64,000 nt of DNA from Candidatus Binatia bacterium. Its GTDB lineage: Bacteria > Desulfobacterota > Binatia > UBA1149 > CAITLU01. Under the pieces are notes generated by a model, which worked only from the letters and a program-made list of their open reading frames with translations, had not been told where the DNA came from and searched no databases. Positions 50,926 to 60,094 of this stretch are shown here, in pieces. Each line of letters begins with the position of its first letter. The first letter of the stretch is position 1. Both the position numbers and the translations under genes were made by a program. The DNA is taken from assembly GCA_036493895.1 (NCBI GenBank), contig DASXOZ010000053.1:1-64000 (forward strand), given 5' to 3'.

Positions 50926-52980
50926 ATGAAAGGCGACAGGCAGGACGGAGAAGCGCGGCGGGAGCTCGCCGCCATCCTGTTCAGCGACATCGTCGGCTAC
51001 ACGGCGATCATGGGCCGCGACGAGCAGAAGGGGCTCGACGCCATTCGCCGTCATCGCGAACAGCTTCGCCAGGTGCTGCCCCGGTATCGCGGCCGCCTCG
51101 TCGGCGAAATCGGCGACGGCAGCCTCTCGAGTTTTCCGAGCGTCGTCGACGCGGTTGCCTGCGCGCGCGAGCTGCAGTCGGAGCTGGCGGCCGACGACGA
51201 GCTCAAGTTGCGCATCGGCATTCATCTCGGCGACGTCGTCTATTCCGGCAACACGCTGCTCGGCGACGGCGTCAACATCGCGTCGCGCATTCACGGCCTG
51301 GCCGAGCCCGGCGGTATCTGCATCTCGAGCACCGTTTACGACGAGATACGCAACAAACCCGGCATCGTCGCGGTCGACCTCGGCGAGAAGACACTGAAGA
51401 ACGTCTCGCGGCCGATCCACGTCTACGCACTTTCGGCAAGATCGTCGAAAACTGCCGTGTCGCGACCGGCGGTTCGCCCGCGGACCCTCGTGGTCGGCGG
51501 GCTTGTCGTTCTCGGCGTGATGGCAACGTTCGGGACCTTGTGGTGGAAGCAGCTGGTCGACTCGTCCCGTCCTGCAGAGCTCGCACAGCTTCCTCCGATT
51601 CGCTCCATCGCCGTCCTGCCGCTGGACAACTACTCCGGCGATCCAGGCCAGGACTACTTTGCCGACGGCATGACCGACGAGCTGACGACGGATCTTGCCA
51701 CGGTCAGCCAGCTGCGCGTGATTTCGCGCGGTTCGGCGATGCATTTCAAGGGTGCGTCGAGGCCCTCGACTCCGGAGATTGCGCGCACGCTCGGCGTCGA
51801 CGCGATCATTGAAGGATCCGTGGTGCGGGTGGGCGACCGCGTACGCATTACCGCGCAGCTCGTCGACGCGCGCGCCGACCGTCATCTCTGGGCCAGGAGC
51901 TTCGAGCGCGACATGCACGACGTCCTGGCGCTGCAGGGCGAGATCGCATCGGCGATCGCCGGCGAAGTCAGCGCGACGCTGACGCCGGCCGAGCATTCGC
52001 GGCTCACGACCGCAAAAACGGTGACCCCCGAGGCGTACGACGCCTATCTCAAGGCGCGCCAGCTGATCAACAGTCCCAGCGACGCGAACGTCGCGACGGT
52101 CATCGCGCACCTGGAGGAAACGGTCCGTCTCGATCCCGACTTCGCACCGGCGTATGCCGGGCTCTCCGATGCCTGGGCGTGGGCGGCATTCAACGAAACC
52201 TCGGTCTCGCCGGCCGATGGGATGGTGAAGGCGAAGCAGGCCGCCGAGAAAGCGCTTGCGCTCGATGACCATCTGGCCGACGCACACAACGCGCTCGCGG
52301 GCATCCTTTGGCTGTTCGAGTACAACTTCCCGGCGGCGGAGAACGAATTCCGGCGCGCGATCGAGCTCAACCCGAGCTACGGATTCGCGCACGACCAGTT
52401 CGGTATTTCGCTTGCCTATTTCGGGCGGCTCGACGAAGCGCGCGAGCACGGAGAGCGCGCCGTCGCGCTCGATCCGCTGGCGCCGGGGTACCGCACCGAC
52501 CTTGCCCTGACGCTTGCCTGGCAGGGAAACGTCGATGCGGCAGTGGCGCAGGTCCAGCGCGCGCGCGAGCTCGATCCGACATTGTACCTGGCGGAGTGGT
52601 CGCTGGCCTCCATCTACATCGAGGCCGGAAGGCTTCGCGAGGCGATCGGGCCGGGGGAAAAGGCCGTGGCGATGAATGCTCCGGTCTGGGTCGAAGCCTG
52701 GCTCGGCTACCTTTACGGCGCGACCGGCCAGACCGACCGGGCGCACGCCATCCTCGATCGCTGGAACGACAAGTATCCGGCCGGCACGCTGGACCCGTTC
52801 AATCTGGCAGTGGTCGACATCGGTCTCGGAGAGCGAGAGCGCGCGCTCGACGAGCTCGAGCGCGCGTATGCCGCCCATTCCGGGTTCATGGCTCTTCTCG
52901 GCAAGAGCCGCGCTTTTGATCCTCTTCGCGCCGAGCCCCGATTCGCGGCTCTGGTACGAAAGATCGGATTCGCGGGGTGA
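50926..52980 (+). CDS. class III adenylate/guanylate cyclase with TolB-like and TPR domains
   Basis: The 684-residue protein starts with a cyclase domain (about 10-170): AAILFSDIVGYTAIMGRDEQ with a metal-binding Asp, GEIGDGSLSSFPS with the second, and LRIGIHLGDVVYSG, GVNIASRIHGLAE. A transmembrane helix follows (LVVGGLVVLGVMATFGTLW). Then comes a TolB/FlgO-like module (RSIAVLPLDNYSGDPGQDYF, ADGMTDELTTDLA) and about six TPR-like repeats to the end. Many such proteins occur in alpha- and deltaproteobacteria. The protein probably links a periplasmic protein-interaction module to cytoplasmic cAMP production. Upstream in-frame ATG codons at 50872 and 50851 are possible starts, but the domain begins soon after 50926. 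Confidence 0.85.
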   Translation: MKGDRQDGEARRELAAILFSDIVGYTAIMGRDEQKGLDAIRRHREQLRQVLPRYRGRLVGEIGDGSLSSFPSVVDAVACARELQSELAADDELKLRIGIHLGDVVYSGNTLLGDGVNIASRIHGLAEPGGICISSTVYDEIRNKPGIVAVDLGEKTLKNVSRPIHVYALSARSSKTAVSRPAVRPRTLVVGGLVVLGVMATFGTLWWKQLVDSSRPAELAQLPPIRSIAVLPLDNYSGDPGQDYFADGMTDELTTDLATVSQLRVISRGSAMHFKGASRPSTPEIARTLGVDAIIEGSVVRVGDRVRITAQLVDARADRHLWARSFERDMHDVLALQGEIASAIAGEVSATLTPAEHSRLTTAKTVTPEAYDAYLKARQLINSPSDANVATVIAHLEETVRLDPDFAPAYAGLSDAWAWAAFNETSVSPADGMVKAKQAAEKALALDDHLADAHNALAGILWLFEYNFPAAENEFRRAIELNPSYGFAHDQFGISLAYFGRLDEAREHGERAVALDPLAPGYRTDLALTLAWQGNVDAAVAQVQRARELDPTLYLAEWSLASIYIEAGRLREAIGPGEKAVAMNAPVWVEAWLGYLYGATGQTDRAHAILDRWNDKYPAGTLDPFNLAVVDIGLGERERALDELERAYAAHSGFMALLGKSRAFDPLRAEPRFAALVRKIGFAG

Positions 52981-53057
52981 ATTTGGGTGAGCAGCGCCAC
53001 TGCAGTGTTGTCGCAGTTCGCGCATCAGCCTAGCATCGAACCGTTGAGGCGAACGCG

Positions 53058-54947
53058 TTGAAGCCCGACCGCGCTACCGTCTTTGCCGTTGCCGTCCTTG
53101 TCGCCGCCGTCGCCACGACGTCGTTCCGGGGCGACTTCCAGTTGGCGCTCTCCCCGCTCCGCTACTCGCAGGCGCGTACCATCCGTGCCTTTCACGGCAT
53201 TGACATGGATGCGATGGCCGCGGCGATGGCTTCGCGATTTTCGCCGGCAGCGCCGCTTGTCCTCGGCGAGGACCTTGCAAAGAACGATTTCGTCGTCCAA
53301 CGGGCCACCGAAGCGCTGTACCCGCGCCCGGTCTTGACCAAGCCTCCGGGATCTTCGTCCGCGACACCTGCCCCGGCCGCAATGCTCGTCGCCGGCGCAG
53401 CGGCGCACGCGCCGACGCCGGGAGCTCTCGACGTGGGACGCTATCGCACCGGCGCGCTCTACCTCGTGGACCAGCACGCTGCCGATCCTGCGCAGACACC
53501 GCCGGACCGCAGCGCGGCCCCGAGCACGCTCGAAATGCGTGTGTTCTCGTTTCTCGATTCGCTCTTCGGAGCTGTCGGCATCGGCGCGCTGCTGTGGGTC
53601 GTCCTGTTCCGACAGCGATTGACGGATACGCTCTCCTTGCCGGGAGTTTTCGTACTGCTCGCCGCCATCGCGATCGCGATCAAGACCGAGCTGCAGAGCT
53701 GGCTGCAGCTTGCGTGGTGCGGCGTGTTTCCGGGCTTTGGATTTCTCGCCTTGATTGCGGCGTCAGCGGCCGTGCTTGGCCGCAGCCCGCTCAAGAACTC
53801 GCTCGCCGAATGGCAGGCAGCGGCGCGGCGCCCGGAGAACTTTGCGTTGCCCGTGTTCGTCGTCCTGCTGCTGCTCAGGCAGGCGACGCTGCCGATCGAG
53901 CTCTGGGACGGACGGTCGATCTGGCTCTTCCTTGCCCGGCGCATCCACGTGCAGGGGATGCTGCTGAAGGCCGATCTCGCCAATCCTCTGACGCTGTGGT
54001 CCCATCCCGACTACCCGCTGCTCCATCCGTCGTGGATGTCGTGGTTCGCCGGTTACGAGTCCGGGTTCAACGAGAGAATGGCCGCGTCCGGCATCGCCGT
54101 GCTGCTGGCCGCGATTGCGTCGCTGCTGTGGCGGATGGCGCGCAGCGCCTTCGGCCGCGTGGCCGGAGCCTCGTTCACGCTGAGCTGCGTACTGATCGTC
54201 GGTCCACTCACGGTCGGAGGTTACGCCGACGGAATCCTCGCACTGTTGCTTGCCGTCGAGGTCCTGGCTCTGGCCAGCCCCGACACACGCGGCAACGATA
54301 CGCTGTGGTGGATCGCCGCCGTGGCCGCATCGCTGACGAAGACCGAAGGTCTCGTGCTCGCACCGGCGGTGGCGCTGCCATTCCTCCTGCTGCATCCGTT
54401 CTGGAGAGCGCGTTCGCCGGCGTCGCGCGTCGCATTCGCGGCGGCGCTCGTGCCGGCAATGGGGCAGCGCCTGTGGACTTCGCTCGTTGGGGTCAACAGC
54501 ATCGTCTACGAGGGCGGTCCGGTGCAGATGCTCGCGCGGCTCGGCCCGCGTCTGGCCGAGGCCGTCGAACGCGCTCCGCGGCTGTGGAGGGAGGACGGAT
54601 ACGTTCATCTTCGGGCGGCGCTGTGGATCGGTCTCGCGTCGCTGCTGGTCGCGGCGATCGGATGCGCCTTCGGCGGCCGCCGCGATCGCCCGGCGACGAT
54701 GGCACTGGCAGCGGCGCTGGTCGCGGCTGCGTTCGCGTTCGTCTCGATCGGCGGCATGCCGAACGACGTGTCCTTCCTCGTCGGCACTGCCCTTGATCGG
54801 CTGCTGCTGCACGCTGCCGTCCTGTCCGTGCTCGCAGCGCAGCTGATGTTCGCCGCGACGGAGCCCGTGGCAGAGGCGGCACCCAAGGCGCCGCCGCAGC
54901 AGCCACCCGCAACGGCGACACGAACGAAGAAGCGCAGACGGCGCTGA
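53058..54947 (+). CDS. polytopic membrane protein, glycosyltransferase-like
   Basis: The 629-residue protein has one N-terminal signal-like helix, a periplasmic segment of about 150 residues and then about ten membrane helices. Features in the second half (FGFLALIAASAAVLG, WDGRSIWLFLARRIHVQGML, NPLTLWSHPDYPLLHPSWM) recall GT-C-type transferases that use lipid-linked sugars, where an early loop carries acidic residues, but I cannot identify a family. The C-terminus is Pro/Ala-rich and ends in KKRRRR. The start is a TTG at 53058. An alternative start may lie further downstream. Confidence 0.6.
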   Translation: MKPDRATVFAVAVLVAAVATTSFRGDFQLALSPLRYSQARTIRAFHGIDMDAMAAAMASRFSPAAPLVLGEDLAKNDFVVQRATEALYPRPVLTKPPGSSSATPAPAAMLVAGAAAHAPTPGALDVGRYRTGALYLVDQHAADPAQTPPDRSAAPSTLEMRVFSFLDSLFGAVGIGALLWVVLFRQRLTDTLSLPGVFVLLAAIAIAIKTELQSWLQLAWCGVFPGFGFLALIAASAAVLGRSPLKNSLAEWQAAARRPENFALPVFVVLLLLRQATLPIELWDGRSIWLFLARRIHVQGMLLKADLANPLTLWSHPDYPLLHPSWMSWFAGYESGFNERMAASGIAVLLAAIASLLWRMARSAFGRVAGASFTLSCVLIVGPLTVGGYADGILALLLAVEVLALASPDTRGNDTLWWIAAVAASLTKTEGLVLAPAVALPFLLLHPFWRARSPASRVAFAAALVPAMGQRLWTSLVGVNSIVYEGGPVQMLARLGPRLAEAVERAPRLWREDGYVHLRAALWIGLASLLVAAIGCAFGGRRDRPATMALAAALVAAAFAFVSIGGMPNDVSFLVGTALDRLLLHAAVLSVLAAQLMFAATEPVAEAAPKAPPQQPPATATRTKKRRRR

Positions 54948-54957
54948 CGCCTAATAG

Positions 54958-55254
54958 GACCCCGCGTGCACGGAGCAGGTCGTCCCGATACAAGAGTGGT
55001 GTGGATGCGTTCACACAGATCTGCAGGAGGAAATCGGAGTTCCGTTCCTGCGAAAATTTCCTGCCGGTGCAGTTCCAGGGGGCGTGCGTGGCTTCTGCTC
55101 GTACGGGAAATGCTTCTGCCCGCCCGGCTATGGCGACGACTGCTCACAGCCCATCACCTGTCCGAACAACTGCAGCAGCCACGGCACTTGTGACTACGGA
55201 ACCTGCAACTGTGATCCCGGCTGGGCCGACGTCGACTGTTCACATCTGACGTGA
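54958..55254 (+). pseudogene. EGF-like (tenascin-type) repeat fragment without a start
   Basis: The frame after a TAG at 54955 is open for 98 codons but has no ATG near the front. It ends with two EGF-like repeats: GFCSYGKCFCPPGYGDDC and CPNNCSSHGTCDYGTCNC, then DPGWADVDCSHLT-stop. The six-Cys spacing is canonical. Upstream codons also have paired Cys (EWCGC). The fragment looks like the end of a larger secreted adhesin or surface protein that lost its 5' part. A GTG at 55084 could start a 56-residue product without a signal peptide. Confidence 0.5.
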
Positions 55255-55287
55255 TTCGTCACGTCGCGGAGCGGAGTAGATCATTCG

Positions 55288-55770
55288 TCATGGTCGGGCC
55301 GGCGACCCCGGGCCGAACGTCCAGCTCCTGGAGCTCTCTGTCGTTGCCGGCGGCTGCGAGCTTTCCGGTCCGGACGTCCATCGCTTCGCCGTCGGCGCGG
55401 TGGTGACGGCGCCGGCCGGTAGCCTGCAGCCGGTCTTGGCGGCAAGGCTTGTCAGCGACTGCTCTCCGTCTTCCTGCGATCCGTCGGCGAACGTCCAGGT
55501 TGGATACGTCTCGACATTGGCCTTCGTGCACGCGGCGGCCTGCGGCGCGTCCGGACCGGCGACGGAGCACTCGACGTATTGCACGAACGGCATCGCCTCG
55601 GCGAGAGTGGTTCGCTGCGCCCGGCAGTGTGGACACCACGAGGCTCCGTAGAACGTCGCGCCTTCCTGTGCGAGGCAGCGGCCGAAGTCTTCGAGCGTCG
55701 TCGCCAAGGCAGGGCGCGCGGCGACTAGAACGCCAAGAATCAGGATGACGTGGAAGAGCAATTTGAACAT
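55288..55770 (-). CDS. secreted thioredoxin-like protein with CPHC motif
   Basis: The 160-residue protein has a signal peptide (FKLLFHVILILGVLVAARPA) and a short thioredoxin-like domain: ATFYGASWCPHCRAQR with the CPHC active site, then VQYVECSVAG, a second Cys, and NVETYPTWTFADGSQ with the cis-Pro equivalent (YPTW). This resembles the thioredoxin module fused to VKOR-like oxidases. The last 50 residues are Ser/Thr/Pro-rich and unlike the family, possibly from a frameshift near the end. It may be a periplasmic thiol-disulfide protein. The ATG at 55770 has AAGG upstream. Confidence 0.7.
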   Translation of the reverse strand: MFKLLFHVILILGVLVAARPALATTLEDFGRCLAQEGATFYGASWCPHCRAQRTTLAEAMPFVQYVECSVAGPDAPQAAACTKANVETYPTWTFADGSQEDGEQSLTSLAAKTGCRLPAGAVTTAPTAKRWTSGPESSQPPATTESSRSWTFGPGSPARP

Positions 55771-56021
55771 CGGGGCCTTCGACCGAATCCTCAAGGTTGA
55801 ACCTGCGAGCCAGCTTATCACAAGACCGCGGCCACGTAGTTCGCTATCGGCAGGGCGCCGATCGCGGCAGACCGAACAGCTCCAGTTTCAAGCAGGCACC
55901 GCGGGATTGCCGGAAAAATCCGGCCGACTGCGCCGCAGGCGTCCTCTCCGCGCCCGATCCAGGCGGACCTCGGCCGGGTCCACCGATTTCCTCCGCACCC
56001 GCCGTTCGGTAGACCGCACCG

Positions 56022-57842
56022 ATGGCCCTGCTGCTCGGCGTCCAGTCCGTTTCCAAGGCGTTCGGGACGTCGCCGCTGCTGCGCGATCTCTCGTTCGGAA
56101 TCCACGACGGCGACCGGATCGGGCTCGTCGGGCCGAACGGCTGCGGCAAGTCGACACTGCTGCGCATCCTCGCGGGACTGGAAGAACCGGACGCCGGCAC
56201 CGTCTCGCTGCGTCGCGCGACCCGGATCGCATGGGTTGCGCAGCATCCGGCATTTGCGCCGGGGAAAACCGTCTTCGAGATCCTGCTGTCGGCCACCAGC
56301 GACCTGGAGGCCGACGAGCACGAGCGCATGAACCTCGCGCACGCGTTGCTCGGCCGCTGCGGTTTTTCCGATCACGATGCCGTGCCCGCCACGTTCTCGG
56401 GCGGCTGGCAGAAGCGCCTGGCCATTGCCGAAGCACTCGCACGCAAGCCGGATCTGCTGCTGCTCGATGAGCCTACCAACCATCTCGACCTCGACGGCAT
56501 CCTGTGGCTCGAGGATCTGCTGACGTCGCCGCTGTCCGGGATCGGCGCGTTCGTGGTCGTCAGCCACGATCGCTGGTTTCTCGAGCATGTCGCATCGCGG
56601 ATGTTCGATCTCGATCCGGTGCACGAGAACGGCTTCTTCGAGACGCGCGGCAGGTACAGCGAATTCCTCGAACGAAAAGACATCGCCCTTCACGAGCAGT
56701 CGCGCTGGCAGCAGACGCTCTCCAATCGCGCGCGCCGGGAAGTCGAATGGCTGCGCCGTGGCCCCAAGGCCCGTTCCACGAAGGCGCGCGCGCGCATCGA
56801 AGAAGCGGGACGGCTCCAGCAGGAGCTCGCCGAAGTCCGTGCGCGGCTCGATCGCCGCGCCGTCTCGATCGAGATGACCTCGAGTCAGCGGCGTACCCAG
56901 CGCCTGCTCGCGTGCGAACATCTCGGCAAGGATTTCGGCGAGCGAAAGGTTCTCGACGACGTCGACGTGCTGCTGTCGCCAGGCGTGCGGCTCGGTCTTC
57001 TCGGGCCGAACGGCAGCGGCAAATCCACGCTGATCCGCCTGATGACCGGCGAGATCGTCCCCGACCGCGGCCGCGTCGTCCAGGCCGATGATCTTCGCAT
57101 CGCGCTGCTGGACCAGCACCGCACCAGCCTCGATCCGTCGCTGACGCTGCGTCGCGCGCTCGCTCCCGAGGGAGACCAGGTCGTCTTTGCCGGCCGCGCG
57201 CTGCACGTGACCGCGTGGGCCAAGCGCTTCCTGTTCCGTCCCGAGCAGTTGTCGATGCCCGTCGGCAAGCTCTCCGGCGGCGAGCAGGCGCGCCTGCTGC
57301 TGGCCAGGCTGATGCTGATACCGGCCGACGTGCTGATCCTCGACGAGCCGACCAACGACCTCGACATCCCGACTCTCGAAGTGCTCGAGGAGAGCCTCCT
57401 CGAGTTTCCCGGAGCCGTGGTGCTCGTCACACACGACCGCTACCTGTTCGAGACGGTTTCGACGACGGTGCTCGGATTCGACGGCAGCGGCGGTACGCGC
57501 GCCTATGCCGACTACTCGCAGTGGGAAGCCGAGCGCAGGCCGAGCGTCGGGGTGGCCGCCGAACCCGCCGCAGGCGACCTCGTCGTTCGCGAACGCTCCG
57601 CCGGGCGTAGCAAAAAGCTCGGGTACCTCGAACAGCGCGAGTGGGACGAAATGGAAGCGCGGATTTTTGCGGCGGAAGAAAGGCTCGAGTCGGCGACCGG
57701 GCGCGCACACGATCCTGCGGTTGCAGCGGACGCGGCGGAGATCTCCGCGCGGTATCGCGAGCTCGAGACGATCCAGGCCGAGGTCGACCGTCTCTACGAA
57801 CGCTGGGCCGAGCTCGAGAAGAAACGCATCGCGGCGTCGTAA
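56022..57842 (+). CDS. uup: ABC-F family ATPase (Uup-like)
   Basis: The 606-residue protein has two ABC cassettes and no membrane part. The first has GPNGCGKST, signature FSGGWQKRL and Walker B LLLLDEPTNHLD; the second has GPNGSGKST, LSGGEQARL and VLILDEPTNDLD. A linker rich in Arg/Lys (WLRRGPKARSTKARARIEEA) separates them, and the C-terminal region after about 530 is a coiled coil with basic and acidic residues as in Uup. ABC-F proteins act on the ribosome or on DNA-related processes. It is convergent with the 61-residue protein gene. Confidence 0.92.
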   Translation: MALLLGVQSVSKAFGTSPLLRDLSFGIHDGDRIGLVGPNGCGKSTLLRILAGLEEPDAGTVSLRRATRIAWVAQHPAFAPGKTVFEILLSATSDLEADEHERMNLAHALLGRCGFSDHDAVPATFSGGWQKRLAIAEALARKPDLLLLDEPTNHLDLDGILWLEDLLTSPLSGIGAFVVVSHDRWFLEHVASRMFDLDPVHENGFFETRGRYSEFLERKDIALHEQSRWQQTLSNRARREVEWLRRGPKARSTKARARIEEAGRLQQELAEVRARLDRRAVSIEMTSSQRRTQRLLACEHLGKDFGERKVLDDVDVLLSPGVRLGLLGPNGSGKSTLIRLMTGEIVPDRGRVVQADDLRIALLDQHRTSLDPSLTLRRALAPEGDQVVFAGRALHVTAWAKRFLFRPEQLSMPVGKLSGGEQARLLLARLMLIPADVLILDEPTNDLDIPTLEVLEESLLEFPGAVVLVTHDRYLFETVSTTVLGFDGSGGTRAYADYSQWEAERRPSVGVAAEPAAGDLVVRERSAGRSKKLGYLEQREWDEMEARIFAAEERLESATGRAHDPAVAADAAEISARYRELETIQAEVDRLYERWAELEKKRIAAS

Positions 57843-57856
57843 CGACGTCGCAGCGG

Positions 57857-58042
57857 CTACTCTGCCGAGCTGTTCTCGTCTGCGGGAGGAACCGAGCCGC
57901 TCCCGTCCGTGGGAGGAGCCTCCTCGCCTTCGGCCGAGCCTTCCGGCTGGACCTTGCGGAGCTTCTCTTCCTTCTTCCGCTCCTGCTTCTGCTTTCGCGC
58001 GAGCTCTTTCTGCCGCTTGTCGACCTTGTACCTCGGCTTCAT
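57857..58042 (-). CDS. small highly charged protein, 61 residues
   Basis: The protein begins MKPRYKVDKRQKELARKQKQ, continues with a Lys/Glu-rich helix and ends in an acidic Ser/Glu/Pro tail. It resembles a small unnamed protein common in deltaproteobacterial genomes. It is probably a nucleic-acid- or ribosome-associated helix, but no function is known. It starts 3 bases after the stop of the 104-residue gene. Confidence 0.65.
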   Translation of the reverse strand: MKPRYKVDKRQKELARKQKQERKKEEKLRKVQPEGSAEGEEAPPTDGSGSVPPADENSSAE

Positions 58043-58045
58043 GAA

Positions 58046-58360
58046 CTATACCGCATCGGCTGCCGACGTTCGCAGGCACGTCGCTCTCGCCCACCACTCG
58101 CGGTCATCGCTGAGTCGCCGGATCTGGTAGCTCAGGCCCTGCGGCGACATCGGTCGCCATGCGATGATCTCGACCTCCTGCCCGTCCCCTGGATCCTTGC
58201 ACGGCAGGGATCCGGGCTTCACCCCGCAAGGCGTGAAGTCCCCGTGCACGGCACCCGAAGCCGGCAGATGCACGAACGCACGCCGTCCGACCGAGAGAAT
58301 GAGCTGGTTCCTGAAAGACGGACTGGCCGCGGCCGGAATCCGCATTCTGTAGTTGGACAT
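58046..58360 (-). CDS. hypothetical protein, 104 residues
   Basis: The sequence has few predicted strands and is Arg/Ser-rich, with MSNYRMRIPAAASPSFRNQL, LILSVGRRAFVHLPASG and a Cys/Pro/Gly-rich middle, ending in WWARATCLRTS. I recognise no family. The ATG at 58360 has GGAGG 9 bases upstream. It forms a two-gene minus-strand unit with the charged 61-residue protein. Confidence 0.55.
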   Translation of the reverse strand: MSNYRMRIPAAASPSFRNQLILSVGRRAFVHLPASGAVHGDFTPCGVKPGSLPCKDPGDGQEVEIIAWRPMSPQGLSYQIRRLSDDREWWARATCLRTSAADAV

Positions 58361-58605
58361 GCGCTGGAACCTCCATACCCGGCAGTCTGGTGCTCGGGTG
58401 CTCTATCGTCATCAACGGATACGTCGATCGCTGAAATCGTGAGCGGGGCACTCGCCGTGGTGGAAGAAGCGCGTCGCGGGAAGTTCAGTCCCGGAAACCT
58501 ATCAGGATCAGGCTGCAGGAGCGACTTCTCCTTCCGGTAGCCGCGCCGGCAGCCGCGGCGCAGGAGCCGCCCGGCCGCAGTTGCCATTTGCGCCGCATTG
58601 TGGGC

Positions 58606-59991
58606 ATGTATCAGGTAATCCTGCCGCCGGCGGCTGTGCCGCCCCCCTCCTGCCGCGGCCCGTTTCCCCCTTTTTCCGTCTCTTTCATTCATCCAGCCAC
58701 TGCGGGCGAGCTTGTCGTCCATTCCACGGAGACCACCATTCCAAGCCTCAACGAACTGAATCTTCTTCCCGAGCTCCTCGATGCCATCGCGGACATGGGC
58801 TACAGCGAAGCGACTCCGATCCAGGCCGGAGCAATTCCGGTCGTCCTGTCCGGACGCGATCTCATCGGTTGCGCATCGACCGGTACCGGCAAGACCGCCG
58901 CGTTTCTTCTTCCCGTCCTCCAGCTCCTTCGTGCCGGTGAAACCGGCCGCTGCCGTGCGCTCGTCCTGTCTCCGACGCGCGAGCTCGCGCTGCAGATCGA
59001 CGAGCAGGCGCTCGCGCTCGGCTACCATCTCGGCCTGAGCGCAGCCGCCGTCGTCGGAGGCCTCGACATGGGTCCGCAGGAACGCGCGCTGCGCGCCGGC
59101 GCGGCGATGGTCGTCGCGACGCCGGGCCGCCTGCTCGACCACATGCGATTCGACTACGTCGATCTCGCGGCCGTGGAGATCCTCATCCTGGACGAAGCCG
59201 ACCGCATGCTCGACATGGGCTTCCTGCCAGACATCCAGCGCATTCTGGCCGCCCTCCCGAAGAAGCGGCAGACGCTGCTGTTCTCTGCGACGATGTCGCC
59301 GACGATTCGCAAGCTCGCCGACGAGATCCTCATCGATCCGGTCGAAGTGACCGTCGATCGCCAGGCGCCGGCTGTCGCAATCGTGCAGACGCTGCATCCG
59401 GTCGAGCAGGATCGAAAGGCGGCGCTGCTGACGAAGATCCTGAAGTCGCCCGACATGGACTCGGTTCTGGTCTTCGTGCGGCGCAAGATCGACGTCGACC
59501 GCGTGGCCCACGCCGTGCGGCGCATGGGCGTGGACGTCGGATCGATCCATTCCGGCCGCTGCCAGGAAGACCGCATCGCGGCGCTCGAAGGATTTCGCAA
59601 CGGCAGATATCGCGTCCTGGTCGCCACCGACGTGGCCGCACGCGGACTCGACGTCTCGGGCATCTCGCACGTGATCAACTTCGACGTACCGCACTCGGCG
59701 GAGGACTACATCCACCGTTCGGGACGCACGGCGCGTGCCGGGGCGGGCGGTGACGTGATCACGTTCATCTCACCGCAGGAGCGGGAAAAGCTTGCCGAGA
59801 TCCAGAAGGAAATCGGCATGAACCTGCCGTGGACAGTCGTGCCGGGCTTCGAGCCTGCCAACGCTGCGCCGCCGGCGCGGGGCGCGAAGCCACCGACGGA
59901 CGACGGCCGCGGCCGGCGACGCGGGCGACGACCCGGTCGCTACGTCGACCGGAGCAGCACCGTGTCCGCGAAATCCGACTGCGCTCCATGA
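58606..59991 (+). CDS. DEAD-box RNA helicase
   Basis: The 461-residue protein has all helicase motifs: Q-motif (ATPIQAGAIP), motif I ASTGTGKT, Ia PTRELALQI, GG, TPGRL, motif II LDEADRMLDMGF, III SATM, then IV-VI with VFVRRKID, ATDVAARGLDVSGI and HRSGRTARAG. The C-terminus is an Arg/Gly-rich tail (GRGRRRGRRPGRY), typical of RhlE-type helicases in ribosome assembly or cold adaptation. Codons before about 58740 are Pro-rich and unlike the family, so the N-terminus is uncertain. The frame also opens upstream (GTG at 58600, TTG at 58588). Confidence 0.9.
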   Translation: MYQVILPPAAVPPPSCRGPFPPFSVSFIHPATAGELVVHSTETTIPSLNELNLLPELLDAIADMGYSEATPIQAGAIPVVLSGRDLIGCASTGTGKTAAFLLPVLQLLRAGETGRCRALVLSPTRELALQIDEQALALGYHLGLSAAAVVGGLDMGPQERALRAGAAMVVATPGRLLDHMRFDYVDLAAVEILILDEADRMLDMGFLPDIQRILAALPKKRQTLLFSATMSPTIRKLADEILIDPVEVTVDRQAPAVAIVQTLHPVEQDRKAALLTKILKSPDMDSVLVFVRRKIDVDRVAHAVRRMGVDVGSIHSGRCQEDRIAALEGFRNGRYRVLVATDVAARGLDVSGISHVINFDVPHSAEDYIHRSGRTARAGAGGDVITFISPQEREKLAEIQKEIGMNLPWTVVPGFEPANAAPPARGAKPPTDDGRGRRRGRRPGRYVDRSSTVSAKSDCAP

Positions 59992-60013
59992 CCTGACGGC
60001 CTTCGACGGCCAG

Positions 60014-60085
60014 AGGATCGCCGGGCACCGGATCAACGGTCGGCGGATCGACAGCCAGCGGACCAACGATCCGCGGATCGATGAG
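60014..60085. repeat. five degenerate 15-bp tandem units before the STY0301 gene
   Basis: Units begin at 60014 (AGGATCGCCGGGCAC), 60029 (CGGATCAACGGTCGG), 60044 (CGGATCGACAGCCAG), 60059 (CGGACCAACGATCCG) and 60074 (CGGATCGATGAG). They occupy the gap between the helicase and the STY0301 gene. The units contain GATC palindromes and could form weak hairpins in the leader of the next gene. Confidence 0.6.
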
Positions 60086-60094
60086 AAAAGGGCC

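Noticed and set aside
50818..53025. Minus-strand frame of 735 codons opposite the cyclase-TPR gene
   Set aside because: Antisense shadow with repetitive Arg/Asp/Val composition.
55818..58097. Minus-strand frame of 759 codons opposite the ABC-F gene
   Set aside because: Antisense shadow; the plus strand carries intact Walker motifs.
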